Source of the DNA: Stentor roeselii
Taxonomy: Eukaryota > Ciliophora > Heterotrichea > Heterotrichida > Stentoridae
DNA length: 64,000 nucleotides
Assembly: GCA_006503475.1 (NCBI GenBank)
Contig: RSEH01000189.1
Coordinates: 1-64,000 of the forward strand
Direction of reading: 5' to 3'
Below are positions 10,427 to 20,858 of this stretch, in pieces. How positions within the stretch are numbered: position 1 is the first letter of the stretch; each line of letters opens with the position of its first letter. The position numbers and the translations under genes are program-made. A model generated the notes under the pieces. That model saw only the letters and a program-made list of their open reading frames with translations. It searched no databases and was not told the DNA's origin.

Positions 10427-11293
10427 TTACTTATTAAATCGGTAATTACCACAAATCATACAGTAAACAGCTCTATTCGGTAATTTTTCACCACAGTCAC
10501 AAACACTTTCACCAAACTTTGTTTTCAAAATAGACCAACTCCTTTTAGCAGAAGGCTGATCTTGCTTAATTTTCTCAAGAAGCGAAAGGTTCCCTGTCCT
10601 TACCTTTATTAATTTAAACCCGAAGTCATAATTCAACTGTTTTAATTCTGGTGTCAGTTTTTTTGGTGAAATTTTTGCAAATTCTTCATTTAAGTAATAA
10701 TATCTATTTTTGCAGCGCATCTCATTTTTATAAAGGGCTTTCGGTTTGTTTATTATTTCTTTACATTTTTTAATGTGCTTTTCACCTGGCCCAGCAGCGA
10801 ATTTTCTTCCACAATCAGGACACAAAATATAGTCTTCATATTCACTTGAAGAATCAATGCCTCTAAGTTTATTGATTAAGTCTTTATGCTGCTTCCTCCA
10901 TATAGAGTTAATCGATCGTTCATTATTCTTGTTTTCACCTTTTTTGTTCAATTTTTGAGGAGTTTTCGTAGAAAACCTGTGATTTTTGAAATTGATTTCG
11001 CATATCTTCTGGTGTATCTCAATTCTTTCCTTGATGAATAAGCGAGAACAGTACTTGCATGCTAGTCTTTCACCAACTTCTTCTGATCTGGAATGAGTTC
11101 TGCTTGAATTGAAACGGACTTGATTGATAAAGGGATCACTTAAGGCTTTATTATTTTTTGACTTTCTTAAAATGCTGATAAAACTTTCATTTATGACTTT
11201 TCTGATATTTTTCTTTGAGGTAGGTCTTAAAAAATTATCTGCTACCAGGTTCTGAGAATTGTCGTGATTGCTGATTTGATAGTCTAATGACAT
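10427..11293 (-). CDS. C2HC zinc-finger protein (ZC2HC1-like), copy 1
   Basis: A 288-aa protein with two C2HC fingers of the ZC2HC1 type. The first is CKYCSRLF then H and C (near residues 79-98); the second is CPDCGRKFAAGPGEKHIKKC (near 158-177). A zinc-ribbon-like tail ends the protein: CDCGEKLPNRAVYCMICG. ZC2HC proteins are frequent in ciliated protists and some are linked to cilia or RNA; the exact role here is unknown. The neighbouring gene at 11823-12722 is a clear paralogue with the same three modules in the same order, so the two arose by tandem duplication. Confidence 0.85.
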   Translation of the reverse strand: MSLDYQISNHDNSQNLVADNFLRPTSKKNIRKVINESFISILRKSKNNKALSDPFINQVRFNSSRTHSRSEEVGERLACKYCSRLFIKERIEIHQKICEINFKNHRFSTKTPQKLNKKGENKNNERSINSIWRKQHKDLINKLRGIDSSSEYEDYILCPDCGRKFAAGPGEKHIKKCKEIINKPKALYKNEMRCKNRYYYLNEEFAKISPKKLTPELKQLNYDFGFKLIKVRTGNLSLLEKIKQDQPSAKRSWSILKTKFGESVCDCGEKLPNRAVYCMICGNYRFNK

Positions 11294-11822
11294 TAATTTT
11301 ATTGTTAAAATGTTGGCTTATTTAAGGTTAGGCTTGTGATATTGAGATGATTTCGTTTATAAAGTTAGCCAAATTAGATAAATAGGATTATCTTAGTAAT
11401 TATATCGATTAAGTGTAGCTGTTTATTTTATTAATAGGTCAAACTGATAAATTATTAATTTTAGAGATCCTAATTTTATGAACTATTACTTTAGATTTTA
11501 ATGAATTACTATTTTCCAATTAGCATTTAATAAAATTTTGCTATAAAACTAAATATCCTTTAATAATCCGAAAATTATTCATTTCTTTTCTATTCTAATC
11601 TTCAATTAATTAGAAAATTTACCAAATGATGCAATAATTCAAAGTATACTAAAAGGTAATAATCTCAAGAATCAAAAAATTTAATATCTCTAATCATAAG
11701 TTTATTCAAATAACTATAAATTCTTTCATTTAATAACTAGACTTACGAAAAAACCCCTAAACAAATAACCTAAATTCTAAAATTCATCTCAAAAAAGCTA
11801 AAAAACCAATCTAAAATAATTC
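11294..11822. other. Spacer between tandem zinc-finger paralogues
   Basis: 529 bp of AT-rich DNA, with no frame that looks coding. It should hold the promoter of copy 1 and the 3' end of copy 2. No motif recognised. Confidence 0.5.
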
Positions 11823-12722
11823 TTATTTATATCTACACATTCCACACATCATACAATAAACAGCCCTAGTTGGCAAGACCTCCCCACACTTACAAACAGA
11901 GTTATTCATCTTATAAATCGATTTGCTTCTAGGTTCAGTTAAATGCTTAATCTTCACTTTTTTCATAAAACCAGTCAGATGATCCAAGTTGACTCCTTCC
12001 TGATAATTAACTCTTTCAGTGATTCCACCGTCACTCACCTGCACTTCAATTCGAGGAGAATTTTTCCCAGAAGAAGCTTCTCTGACCCTTTCCTTAATAA
12101 ACGAATGATTTCTATTCTTAAGCTGAGGCAGGACTTTGCTAGGCGGCGGTTTCGGCCGATGAATGATATCTTTGCACTTTTTTATATGTTTTTCAGCAGG
12201 TCCAGGTGCGAACTTCCTCAAACAATGAGGACAAGTGAGATATTCTTCATAGTCTTCAGAAACTTCATTTAACCTGAGTTTGTTAATCAGATTGTTGTGT
12301 TGCTTTTGCCATTTAGACATCGGATAATGAAACTGAATCTGCTGATGTCCACTTCTGTTACTTTTCAAAGGTTTCGGAGAGGTTTTCTTGTAAAATTCAT
12401 TTTTTTTGAAGTTGTTTTCACAGACTCTCTGATGTTTTTCAATCCGTTCCCTGATGAAGAGTCTTTTACAGTACTCACAAGGCACTCTCTCAAAAACCTG
12501 TTCCGTTAAATCAGAAGCAGGTTCATTTTTGCTTCCTGTTAAAGAAACCCGATCAGTGAGAGCCTGATCATGACTCGTTTCTCTTTTCTTGCTTTCAAGC
12601 TTGCTCAAAAAGCTTTCTTTGATAACTTCGCTGATATGTTTTTTTCCGTGATAGCTAAAAGATAAACTATTAGGAAGTCTTGCCGAGGTGTCCAGTTGGC
12701 TCAAGTCATGTTCAAAAATCAT
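11823..12722 (-). CDS. C2HC zinc-finger protein (ZC2HC1-like), copy 2
   Basis: A 299-aa paralogue of the gene at 10427. Fingers: CEYCKRLF..H..C near residue 82 and CPHCLRKFAPGPAEKHIKKC near 165, then a C-terminal ribbon CKCGEVLPTRAVYCMMCG. Both copies also share the N-terminal block (HISEVIKESFLSKL here, NIRKVINESFISIL in copy 1). The linkers have diverged strongly while the metal-binding modules are kept, which suggests an old duplication with both copies working. Its ATG lies only 10 bp downstream of the stop of the dynein intermediate chain gene on the same strand. Confidence 0.85.
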   Translation of the reverse strand: MIFEHDLSQLDTSARLPNSLSFSYHGKKHISEVIKESFLSKLESKKRETSHDQALTDRVSLTGSKNEPASDLTEQVFERVPCEYCKRLFIRERIEKHQRVCENNFKKNEFYKKTSPKPLKSNRSGHQQIQFHYPMSKWQKQHNNLINKLRLNEVSEDYEEYLTCPHCLRKFAPGPAEKHIKKCKDIIHRPKPPPSKVLPQLKNRNHSFIKERVREASSGKNSPRIEVQVSDGGITERVNYQEGVNLDHLTGFMKKVKIKHLTEPRSKSIYKMNNSVCKCGEVLPTRAVYCMMCGMCRYK

Positions 12723-12732
12723 GATTTATTAT

Positions 12733-14334
12733 CTACTCACTCATAATTGACTCCAAAAAAAGCCCAAGTCGCCTTACCTCGTCCGGGTGGGTCACATTGA
12801 ATATTTCCGGCAACTGGAAAAGTTTAGTATCGCCATTTCGATAACCGATCGCCAGGTAGTCCTTCACTTGATGATTAAAACGGATTTTCGAAGCTGAATT
12901 TCGAGGATTGGCGATTTCGATGATGAACTGCGTTTTGGACTGCAAAAAGTCGTAGATGTAAACACTTCCATTGTCGTAACCTGCTGCCAACACGAGAGGA
13001 CGTGCCTCGGACCAGGCAACAGTTAACACCTTGCTGGCCAGAACAGGTTCTAACACCAGCAAAGCCCTTCCCTGAAGAGCACTGAAGACCTTGACAGTCC
13101 CATCAGCAGAGCCACTCGCAAACAAATTCCTATGAAAAGAGTTGCAAGCCACTTCAGTCACAGGAGCGTCATGCCTTTCATAAGCCAAGTTCATAGCACT
13201 AGGAAAGCACTTCAAAATATCCGGTTTATTAATAAACAAGGCCTTTATGTCAATTTCCTTCTGCCCCACATCGACGCAGTACTTTCCAGCGGCTTTGAGA
13301 AGTTGTTGTCTGAAAGTCGGGTTCAAGTTATTCAAGACGACCTCAGCGTCAGGTTTTATTTTAAAGCCGTCGCTGGGCAAAGGCTGAGTGATGAGGACAG
13401 GGACGTTGAACTTGAAGAGTTTCCCAGATTCAGCCGCGATGATTAAAAAAGCTGAGTCTTCTGAGACACTGATGCAAGTGGCTCCTTCGAGTTCGTTTTT
13501 CGCTTTCAACAAGACGCCTCTCACTGGAAAGTCCAGGTTTTCCGGGTTCCAGTTGAGAACTTTTCCGTCTGTGCTTGAAGTGAACAGCGCCGGGCCTGAG
13601 CCGTGAAGCCAGGCGATTGATGTGACTGCTTCTCGATGTTGGTACTCGTCGATGCTGGACCTGCTGATGATGTCGCCGGTTTCTAAGTTCCAGTTTATTA
13701 GGATTCCGTTGAAAGTCCCTACGATTAGAGAAGTTGTGCCTTTCATGAAGGAGAGACTGGAAACGCACCCTTCTACTTCGAACTCTTCTTGTTTACCTGA
13801 TAAGGAAAAAACTCGGATGAAGGAACGGTGACTGCACCACCCTAAGTGCCCCAGGAAAGAGTAACCCACGGCTAATGATGAGCCTTTGGAACTCCAGCTT
13901 AGAGATGAGACGGATAATGATGTCTCGGTTGCACCCCCTGCGCTGAAATAGTCGTCGGATGACTGGGTTTTTTTCACTTCTTCTATCTTGGGACCTGGAA
14001 ATACATTCACTTGTTGAGGAGGTGAGTCGACTTTCCAATCTACTTGGTAGTCTTTTTAAGGATTACATTGAAAGGCTTTTGAGGACTTTAAAAGCTCTTT
14101 GGTCATTAGAGGCTCTACCTTTTTCAAGAAGTCTTCTATGGAACCTGAGTCTTTTACTTTTACTTTGTGGTCGAATTGTGTCTCTTTGTCAACCAGTGGT
14201 CTTGTTGCCATTCCGCGGCTTTTGTAAGAAATTTCTTCGGTTTGGACTTCTTGTTCCGAGTTTTCAGTTTCACGGAGCTTTTTTTTGGTTCCTGTCAGAG
14301 AAATGCTTTCAGTTGTGTAAGGGAAGAGTTCCAT
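12733..14334 (-). CDS. DYNC2I2: Dynein-2 intermediate chain (WDR34/DYNC2I2-like)
   Basis: A WD40 intermediate chain of the dynein that carries intraflagellar transport back to the ciliary base. One 15-nt intron (14052-14066) with an in-frame TAA splits the gene; removing it gives 528 aa. The N-terminal arm has the short EVQTE and KETQF motifs typical of light-chain-binding regions in dynein intermediate chains. The splice restores AFQYYQVDWKVDS, and a seven-bladed WD40 propeller fills residues about 130-510 (HREAVTSIAWLHGS, SGSADGTVKVF, LAAGYDNGSVYIYDF). The WDR34 assignment rests on overall plan and size; WDR60 or an outer-arm chain is less likely. The 3' exon alone has no ATG, which supports the spliced model. 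Confidence 0.75.
14052..14066 (-). other. 15-nt intron in DYNC2I2
   Basis: Reads GTAATCCTTAAAAAG on the minus strand, with A at position 10. It contains an in-frame TAA, and its removal joins two open frames in phase 1. Confidence 0.88.
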
Positions 14335-14519
14335 TTGGATTAATTATCAAAGACTTCATTTGCACGTGAATATTTTCAGTATCATAGAGAATAAAGTAGT
14401 TTATGATTTTTATCATCTATTCTTTAATTTAAAACTTGCATTCATCAAAGACAATCTTTAAAGTCTTTCAATGCCATTAAAGTTTTCTACACTATCCATG
14501 CAATCTTCAATATAATTCT

Positions 14520-15740
14520 ATGCTAAAAAGAAAAAGCGGGAACACTTTCTTCACATCTCCAACAAAATGTGTAAAACCAGCACCACTAAAGCCGAAATAC
14601 CAGCAACAGCCCCTCACATTCCACAAAAAGCCTTCACATCTCAAGACACAAGAGAAGTTTTCCCTTCACAGTCAGGTATCAGGAATCCTTTTATCCTACT
14701 TAAAAGACTACAAATCACGAAGCAAGTCCTACACAAGTACATTAAAAAGCGAGAAGTTTCTATTGATTCAAGGACCTGCTGGCTGTGGAAAGACCTTCTT
14801 AGTGCGCGACTTGGCATCGACGCTCAACCTGGAGCTTCTTGAAATCAACTTTTCACTAAGCAAGTCAAAAGCAAGTATTTTAAGAACAATCGAACAAGCA
14901 GCAAGCATCTTCGCTTTAGAAACAAATGGAAAGACAGGATCCTTGATTTTCATTGACGATGTCGACGTTTTATATGAACTTGACGACGCTCTGTTTGAAG
15001 GGATCAACTCGCTGATGAAAAACTTAAAAGCTCCAGTTTTTATGACCTGCACCGTGATTCCGAAGTGTTTAGAAACGAGTGAACATGTGAAAGTTTACCA
15101 ATTAAACTCTTTTAAAGGCTTCCAGGAGAAGTCTTTCGTGCTTGTCAAAGAAATGTGCAGTGATTTGAAGATGGTCTTCCCGGATAACATCATTAAAAAC
15201 GTCATTTCAAGTACTCGTGGAGACTTAAGGAAAATTGTAAGTCTTTTAGGACTTAATGTACTTTGTACTTAGACTTTGAATTGCTTTGACTGGCTGTTTG
15301 GATTGGATTTTAAGGTTCTTGATGAATCCACTGTTCAATTAACTGAAATCGAGAATAACTTGGAACTTTTATATGAAAATTATGAAAAAACTCAAGAGAC
15401 TCAGATGGTTTCTTGTGAATTTCTTGATAATCTTGCACAGATTGACCTACTTTTTACTAAAAAAGATAGCATTGAACACTCGTTTCGAGCTTTTTCTTAT
15501 GTTTCGAGTCTTGAAAAAATACACAAAAAACACCAGAATTCTGTCGATTTTAGAATGGAAAAGAAAAAAATAACATCTGGACTTCAAATTAGAGAAAAGT
15601 TTCAACATTTTTCATCGCTGGAAGATCATATTTCTTTCTTATCGGTTCTTTCTACCTTGCCTTGCACGCAACATCCTCTTGCGATGACTTGGCAGGTTAA
15701 AATGAACTTGAGTTATCTTGAAGTTTTTATTTCTTGTTAA
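14520..15740 (+). CDS. ATAD5/Elg1-like AAA+ ATPase
   Basis: Probable large subunit of an RFC-like complex that unloads PCNA. One 15-nt intron (15258-15272) with an in-frame TAG is removed to give 401 aa. Walker A is LIQGPAGCGKTFLVRDLA (near residue 85); the next block EINFSLSKSKASILRTIEQA matches the EVNASSxRSG block of ATAD5; Walker B is SLIFIDDVDVLYE; a sensor-1-like region is FMTCTVIPKCL; and STRGDLRKIVSLLGLN matches the ATAD5 'DIRKSILYLQFW' helix. The C-terminal third is helical and diverged. It is much shorter than human ATAD5 because the long N-terminal arm is missing. RFC1 or RAD17 are alternatives, but the D-D-V-D Walker B favours ATAD5. Confidence 0.72.
15258..15272 (+). other. 15-nt intron in ATAD5-like gene
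   Basis: Reads GTACTTTGTACTTAG, with A at position 10. Phase 0. It contains the in-frame TAG that ends the first open frame; the downstream frame continues in register. Confidence 0.9.
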
Positions 15741-15812
15741 ACTGTTGACTGCATATAAACTAATGCTTACTTCTTTATTTGACTTATCCAGCTGCTCCTC
15801 ATTAAATACTCT

Positions 15813-16475
15813 ATGTCTAATAAACCTGCATCATTAAGAAAGTATATAAATATGGAATCCTGCAGCCATAACCACCCGAATCCTCAGCCATTCCTAATTT
15901 CCGAGACATCTGAGTCATCAGATCAAGTCTCAACCCCAAATTTTTCGTGTACAAAGATAAGAAAACTCGAAGAAAAGCGAGTAACTCTCGAGTCTCCAGT
16001 TTCCAGTCCATCGAATCGTACAAAGACTTTAAAGCGTTGGACAGAAGAAGAAGACTCGAAGTTGCTAAGTCTTTTCTTTAAAATCGGGAACGACTGGCCC
16101 GAGGTAGCTCGGAACATGAAAGGCCGAGCTGCAAGTGCAGTCAAAAATCGATTTTACACCCTGTACAACTCAAAACTTTCTGTACAAACCAAGTCCAAAA
16201 TAAAGACAACCTGCATAGTGAAGAAAATGTACAAATCACCTGTAAACTCTTCAGAACTATTCAGGAAAATCAACAATTATCTTAACGAAGAAGTTATTTT
16301 CCAGAGCTTCCTCGATGTGGAAAGCCCGGAACCCTTCAGTCACCTCGTGAATAAGCTAAACATCACTCCTGAGAACATTGAAAATCATACGAAAATGCAA
16401 AAACTTATTGAACAGGCACAGCTTTTGTATAAAACTTGTGAAAAAGCAAAGGCTTGTTTAGGGAATTTTAATTAG
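15813..16475 (+). CDS. Single Myb/SANT-domain protein
   Basis: A 220-aa DNA-binding-type protein with one Myb repeat at about residues 73-120: KRWTEEEDSKLLSLFFKIG, then DWPEVARNMKGRAASAVKNRFYTLY. The three aromatic positions of the Myb fold are kept as W, W and F/Y, and the recognition-helix region (SAVKNRFYTL) matches R3-type repeats. The N-terminal 70 residues are Ser/Thr-rich and the C-terminus is helical. It could be a transcription factor or a telomere or chromatin protein; nothing in the sequence decides between these. Confidence 0.85.
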   Translation: MSNKPASLRKYINMESCSHNHPNPQPFLISETSESSDQVSTPNFSCTKIRKLEEKRVTLESPVSSPSNRTKTLKRWTEEEDSKLLSLFFKIGNDWPEVARNMKGRAASAVKNRFYTLYNSKLSVQTKSKIKTTCIVKKMYKSPVNSSELFRKINNYLNEEVIFQSFLDVESPEPFSHLVNKLNITPENIENHTKMQKLIEQAQLLYKTCEKAKACLGNFN

Positions 16476-16503
16476 GCGAGTTTAGTGGTATTTAGTTAAT
16501 AAA

Positions 16504-16863
16504 TCAGTCATCTATACCTTCTAGTTGTTTTAAACTTCTCATTATCTGTCTCTGGATTTTCTTCTCCTCGAGGGCTCGTTTTTGACGGAGTCTTTCTTTG
16601 TCTAGGACTTTCTCGAAGACTTGGATGTCGCTTTGGTACTTGTTGATCAGGTGACTTGCTTGACAGTTGATGTCAGCGTAGTTCTTTTTCAGGTTGTCTA
16701 CTCCTCGAGGGATTCGTGTATGTCTCTGCTTGACGATAGCCTCCCAGGTGTAATTGTTGGATGCTATTAAGTGGAAACACTGATTAACTAAAGCCATTTG
16801 GCACAAGTCTTTAGGTGCTAAGAACTGGCAGATCTCAAGCCAGATATGTTCTGGGAGTTCCAT
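16504..16863 (-). CDS. F-box protein, 119 aa
   Basis: A short protein that begins straight into an F-box: LPEHIWLEICQFLAPKDLCQMALVNQCFHLIASNNYTWE (residues 3-41), the SKP1-binding helix bundle of SCF ubiquitin ligases. The rest is a charged helix with no recognised substrate-binding repeat. In other species this tail would be LRR or WD40; here the frame ends at 119 aa, so it may act as an adaptor or be one half of a split function. It starts 11 bp after the stop of the upstream beta-propeller gene. Confidence 0.8.
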   Translation of the reverse strand: MELPEHIWLEICQFLAPKDLCQMALVNQCFHLIASNNYTWEAIVKQRHTRIPRGVDNLKKNYADINCQASHLINKYQSDIQVFEKVLDKERLRQKRALEEKKIQRQIMRSLKQLEGIDD

Positions 16864-16874
16864 ATGTTAAATAA

Positions 16875-19493
16875 TTAATTATTCAAGAAGGGCTCAAATA
16901 AACGGGACATCTCCTCATCGATTCTGCTTCGAAAACGTGGAGGGCCCAGTTCGTAAAACCAATTTTCGAACTCAGCAGGGACTTCTTTGCGACTTTTACT
17001 GATTTCCAGTAACTTGTGAAGAAGGACTACCAACTCTTCTTCACCTTCCTTGCAGAGGACTTGGTAGGCAAGGATTGTGTATCCGGCGAAGAATAAGTGA
17101 ACAGCGCAGAGATATTTGAATCCGGATTCATAAAGTTTTATCACAAATGAGAAGAATTCATCAAATTTACCTGTCACTTTTGAACAATAAGCTACTTCCT
17201 CATAACAATTTTCCATTGAGAGCAACTCAAATGCCTTTCCTCTACTACCATTAGCCAAGTTAAGCACAACTCCAGCGAATCCTGAAAGTTTCTGACAAGA
17301 TCCTTCAATAGCCTTTTGCAATTCCTGTCTTCCAAGTGTCCCAGCGATAATACAACCAAGCAGCATATCTTTTTCATCAGGAGATGCAAGCAATTTTTTA
17401 ATAAGTGCCTTTTTGTCATTAATTAAAAAATCCGAAGGACTCGAAACATTTCCCTTCAAGGCCGGTCTTTGATCAAGAATATAAAAAACTTTCGGTTCAG
17501 GGTCCTTAGCAAAGTTCTGAGTAGAAGACAAAAGACTAGAAGTATCCACCGCTAACTGAATCAAATCTTTAGGATCACTCTGAAGTTTCTGAATCCGAGA
17601 AGGAGTGATAGACTTCCTTGATTTATTAAGTGGAGAAATCGATCTTTTAGCAGGTCTTCGTGTGGGAGTGATATTCCCAGGACTACTATACAAACTTCTT
17701 TCTTTCACTGCAGGCCGAGGCTTTTCATTCATGGACTCATCAGGGTCCTCAGCAGGATTATCAATCATTTCTTGAGTGACTTTCCAGAAAAGTTGATGTT
17801 TCGAGTTATTCCGAAGACCTGCGCATCTCAGAAGGTCAGTCACTGAAAGTCTCGAGTGACTTTTCAGGGTGTTTGACAAGAACTCCGGGTAGTTAAAAGT
17901 CTTCAAAGGTGTCCAAATGCGTTGACTTTCTTTAGCCTGGTCACGATAAACCAGTCCGAAGTCTTTGAACTCTGCTTTACTACATCCAATATTAATTTCA
18001 TCAACTTTTTCAATAAGTTCCGGAACCAATTTCCCTGAAGGAAGAAACTTGTACCAAGACCTGTTGTTTTGAATGAAGAGTTCCCCAGCGACTTCAATAA
18101 TTTCACTGACGTTGAGATGAGACGTGACCAGAACCTCGGCTTCAAAGACTTCTTGTGAAGAGCTCATGATTTTAATAACTTGACTCGCGGTGCAGACATA
18201 CAAAAAGCTGTCGTCGTCACTCCAGGACATCACTGAGACCTGCGCGATTGGAATTTTTTGCAGGCCTTCTGAAGGCCTTCTCAAAGCGAAAATATCGACG
18301 AACTCAGCTGAGGCAACAGCTAAAAAATTAGCTTGTTTATTCACTAAAATACTTTCAACACGGACTTCATATCTTTGAACAGTCTTCATTTCTCCAGTAT
18401 TCAATTTCCATTCAACCACTCGAAAAGAGTCCTCAATGAAAAAACAATAATCAAGAGCGCATGTCAATCCAGAAACTTCTCCTGTTTTAACCTTTCGAAC
18501 AACTCTTTCTTTTGTGAAGCTGAAGCAAAAAATGAAAGGATTTGAATAAAAAACCAGGACTTTTTCGTCAATCAAGGCAAAATTCCAAAGCTTTAGGTTT
18601 ATTCCCAGCTGGACCATTGAAGTCACCTGAAGAGTTGTGTTTAAAAGGCCGAAGTGAAGCTCTAGTCCTGGACGAAGAAGGCAAATTGACAGCTGGTCGT
18701 CGAATGTCCAGCTACCTGGAAAGACTTGCAAGGTTTGAAGGTTTGAAGCGAATGGAATCATTGAGTTTGATGGAGAAATTATGCAAGACTCGCTACTGAC
18801 CCAGACTTCTGAAGAGAAACCTGAAAGGATTCGAGTCATTTTTTGGGAATATGAAGAGAGAATTCGACTTGTCCTGAGTGAGAACTATTTAAGGATTACT
18901 GTGTCGTAGTCGAGTAGCTGGGATTCGGTTAAAACGAAGAGACTGTTTAGAGTTGAAGGGTTTTTTACGGCGTCTACGATTTTTTTTAGTTTGCCTTTTC
19001 TTTTTGTTTTTGAGGTGAAATCGTTCACGCATTTTATTCCTTTTTCGTATAGGAGAACTAGCTTCCATGGGCAGAAGTAGTCTAGAACTAGTTTAAACCC
19101 TCCGGTTGATAATTCGTTTAGTTTTTGATATGATTGGTTTAGTATTAGCACTTTGTCTTTGAATAACACAAATAAGTAACATGTCGATATGTTGAAACTA
19201 ATTGAAATCAGTCCCGGTTTGACAGTAATTTTTCTCTCAGTACTGCAAGGAAGACAAGTTTCAAGTATTTCGCCATTAGAATCAGCAGTGACAAGCGAAA
19301 GCTTTTCAGGATGCCAGGCGGCATCGACAACCACATCAGGAAAATGATTGATTCTAGTTAAATTTTCTCCTTCTTTCGTATCAAAAACATACACAGAATG
19401 TTGAACCCCAACAGCAAGTACCTGAGAAATCGAAATTTCAACAAAAGCGACTGCCGCGTTAGTATTAGGAATGACTCCAATGCGATATTCCAT
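16875..19493 (-). CDS. Large beta-propeller protein with helical C-terminus
   Basis: An 867-aa protein after removal of a 15-nt intron (18885-18899) that holds an in-frame TAG. The N-terminal 520 residues have the rhythm of WD40-like blades (VFDTKEGENLTRI, DAAWHPEKLSLVTADSNGEI, VMSWSDDDSFLYVCTASQVIKI). A Ser/Pro/Arg-rich linker follows (SPGNITPTRRPAKRSISPLNKSRK spans about residues 595-620), then an alpha-helical C-terminus of about 230 residues. This propeller-linker-solenoid plan is shared by coat and IFT-type proteins, but I cannot name the family. Without the splice the two halves would be two separate proteins, neither with a complete propeller. Confidence 0.75.
18885..18899 (-). other. 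15-nt intron in beta-propeller gene
   Basis: Reads GTAATCCTTAAATAG on the minus strand, A at position 10, phase 0. It differs by a single base from the intron at 14052-14066 in another WD40 gene. Confidence 0.88.
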
Positions 19494-19517
19494 TATTTGA
19501 ATATTTATTACTACCTA

Positions 19518-20273
19518 TTAATTAGCCTTCGCCTTTCCCTGATTAGCGACGGCTTCAATTCTTTTCCTGACAGTTTCATCATCCGCCAAATAATAATGTC
19601 TGACAGGATTAAGCCTTTCATCAAGTTCATAAACAAGAGGAATACCCGTAGGTATATTAAGCTTCAAAATCTCATCTTCACTCATTTTATCCAAATGTTT
19701 CACAAGTCCTCTCAAAGAATTTCCATGAGCGACAACCAAGACCCTTTTGCCTGCCAAGATATCAGGAGCGATATGGTCATACCAACAAGGCAAGACCCTT
19801 TCAATGCAGTCCTTGAGACATTCAGTCCTAGGAAGAATATCGACTGGCAAGTTCTTATACTTGGCTTCATGCACAGGGTGTCGCTTGTCCTCCACATCAA
19901 GAGTAGGAGGGGGAATATCATAAGACCTTCTCCAGACCAGGACCTGTTCTTCACCATGCAAAGCTGCAGTCTCCGACTTGTTGAGTCCCTGAAGTGCTCC
20001 ATAATGTCTTTCGTTGAGTCTCCAGTGCTTGTTGACTGGAAGGTACTCCTGATCGATTTCTCCTAAAATCAAGTTCATCGTCTGGATCGCTCGCTTCAAT
20101 ACCGAAGAGTGAACCACGTCAAACTGCAAAGCCTGGCCTCTCAGCAACTCGCCGCCTTCCTTCGCCTCTTCAACACCCTTCGAAGCCAGGGGGACGTCTG
20201 TCCACCCTGTGAATCGATTTTCTTGGTTCCAGGTGCTTTCGCCGTGTCTGACTAATACGAGTCGGTACGTCAT
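19518..20273 (-). CDS. PGAM: 2,3-BPG-dependent phosphoglycerate mutase
   Basis: The glycolytic enzyme that interconverts 3- and 2-phosphoglycerate, in the cytosol. At 251 aa it has the normal length. The phosphohistidine motif [10 protein letters not shown] is at residues 7-16, followed by [11 protein letters not shown], then [12 protein letters not shown] near 88 and the second catalytic His in [15 protein letters not shown] near 184. The C-terminal [12 protein letters not shown] is also conserved. All catalytic residues are present and no intron is needed. It lies 24 bp upstream of the beta-propeller gene on the same strand. Confidence 0.97.
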   Translation of the reverse strand: MTYRLVLVRHGESTWNQENRFTGWTDVPLASKGVEEAKEGGELLRGQALQFDVVHSSVLKRAIQTMNLILGEIDQEYLPVNKHWRLNERHYGALQGLNKSETAALHGEEQVLVWRRSYDIPPPTLDVEDKRHPVHEAKYKNLPVDILPRTECLKDCIERVLPCWYDHIAPDILAGKRVLVVAHGNSLRGLVKHLDKMSEDEILKLNIPTGIPLVYELDERLNPVRHYYLADDETVRKRIEAVANQGKAKAN

Positions 20274-20304
20274 TTATATTCATTAAAAGCCCTGAGTTAT
20301 TAGA

Positions 20305-20577
20305 CTACGAAGGACGTGTGGAAAGCGCGATGAAAACTGGAAGTCTTCTTTTTTGAGACTTGGGAGAAAGTCTTTCACTTTTCGCTTGGGATATTTGGAA
20401 TTCTTGCAATGGATTTGGAGACTTGTCTCGAAGTTCTTCTTTACCGTGTGCGAAGGCACATTTCGAGTCGAATGGACAGAATCCGCTCATCCAGTTGCGG
20501 CAGAGCTCGGTCTTGTATTTTTCTTTTTGGTCGTTTGTTGGAAGTTTGCGTGAACAGATGACCTGGCTCGAAGTCAT
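20305..20577 (-). CDS. Single CCCH zinc-finger protein (tristetraprolin type), 90 aa
   Basis: A small protein with one CCCH finger in the TTP/ZFP36 style: lead-in YKTELC, then CRNWMSGFCPFDSKCAFAHG (C-x7-C-x5-C-x3-H) at about residues 25-44. TTP-type fingers bind AU-rich RNA and normally come in pairs with C-x8-C spacing; here there is one finger with x7, so RNA binding may be weaker. The remaining sequence is Ser- and Lys-rich. The ATG is at the far 5' end and gives the only sensible start. Confidence 0.85.
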   Translation of the reverse strand: MTSSQVICSRKLPTNDQKEKYKTELCRNWMSGFCPFDSKCAFAHGKEELRDKSPNPLQEFQISQAKSERLSPKSQKRRLPVFIALSTRPS

Positions 20578-20858
20578 TTATTAATATTTGAAGGGATTTT
20601 AGTAATTGGTGGAGATTCTACTGGAAAGGGAGGCTGTGGAAGGACTTGGAAGTTATGATTTTAATAGTGGGAAATTTATGATTTTAGGGTAACTAACGAA
20701 ATAATTTAAATATTGAAAAATCTTTAAAATAATAAGAATTTTTGGTATTTTAAATAATTAAACATTCAGATTAGTTAATAAGAGGTTTATTTCGTTTATA
20801 TAGAGAATTCAAGTTAATCGAAACTTTTAATCAAGGATCATCAGTCATCTAAATAAAA

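Noticed and set aside
15270-15272. TAG as a sense codon (reassigned genetic code)
   Set aside because: This stop and the other internal ones fall inside 15-nt GT-AG introns, and TAA, TAG and TGA all end genes here, so the code is standard.
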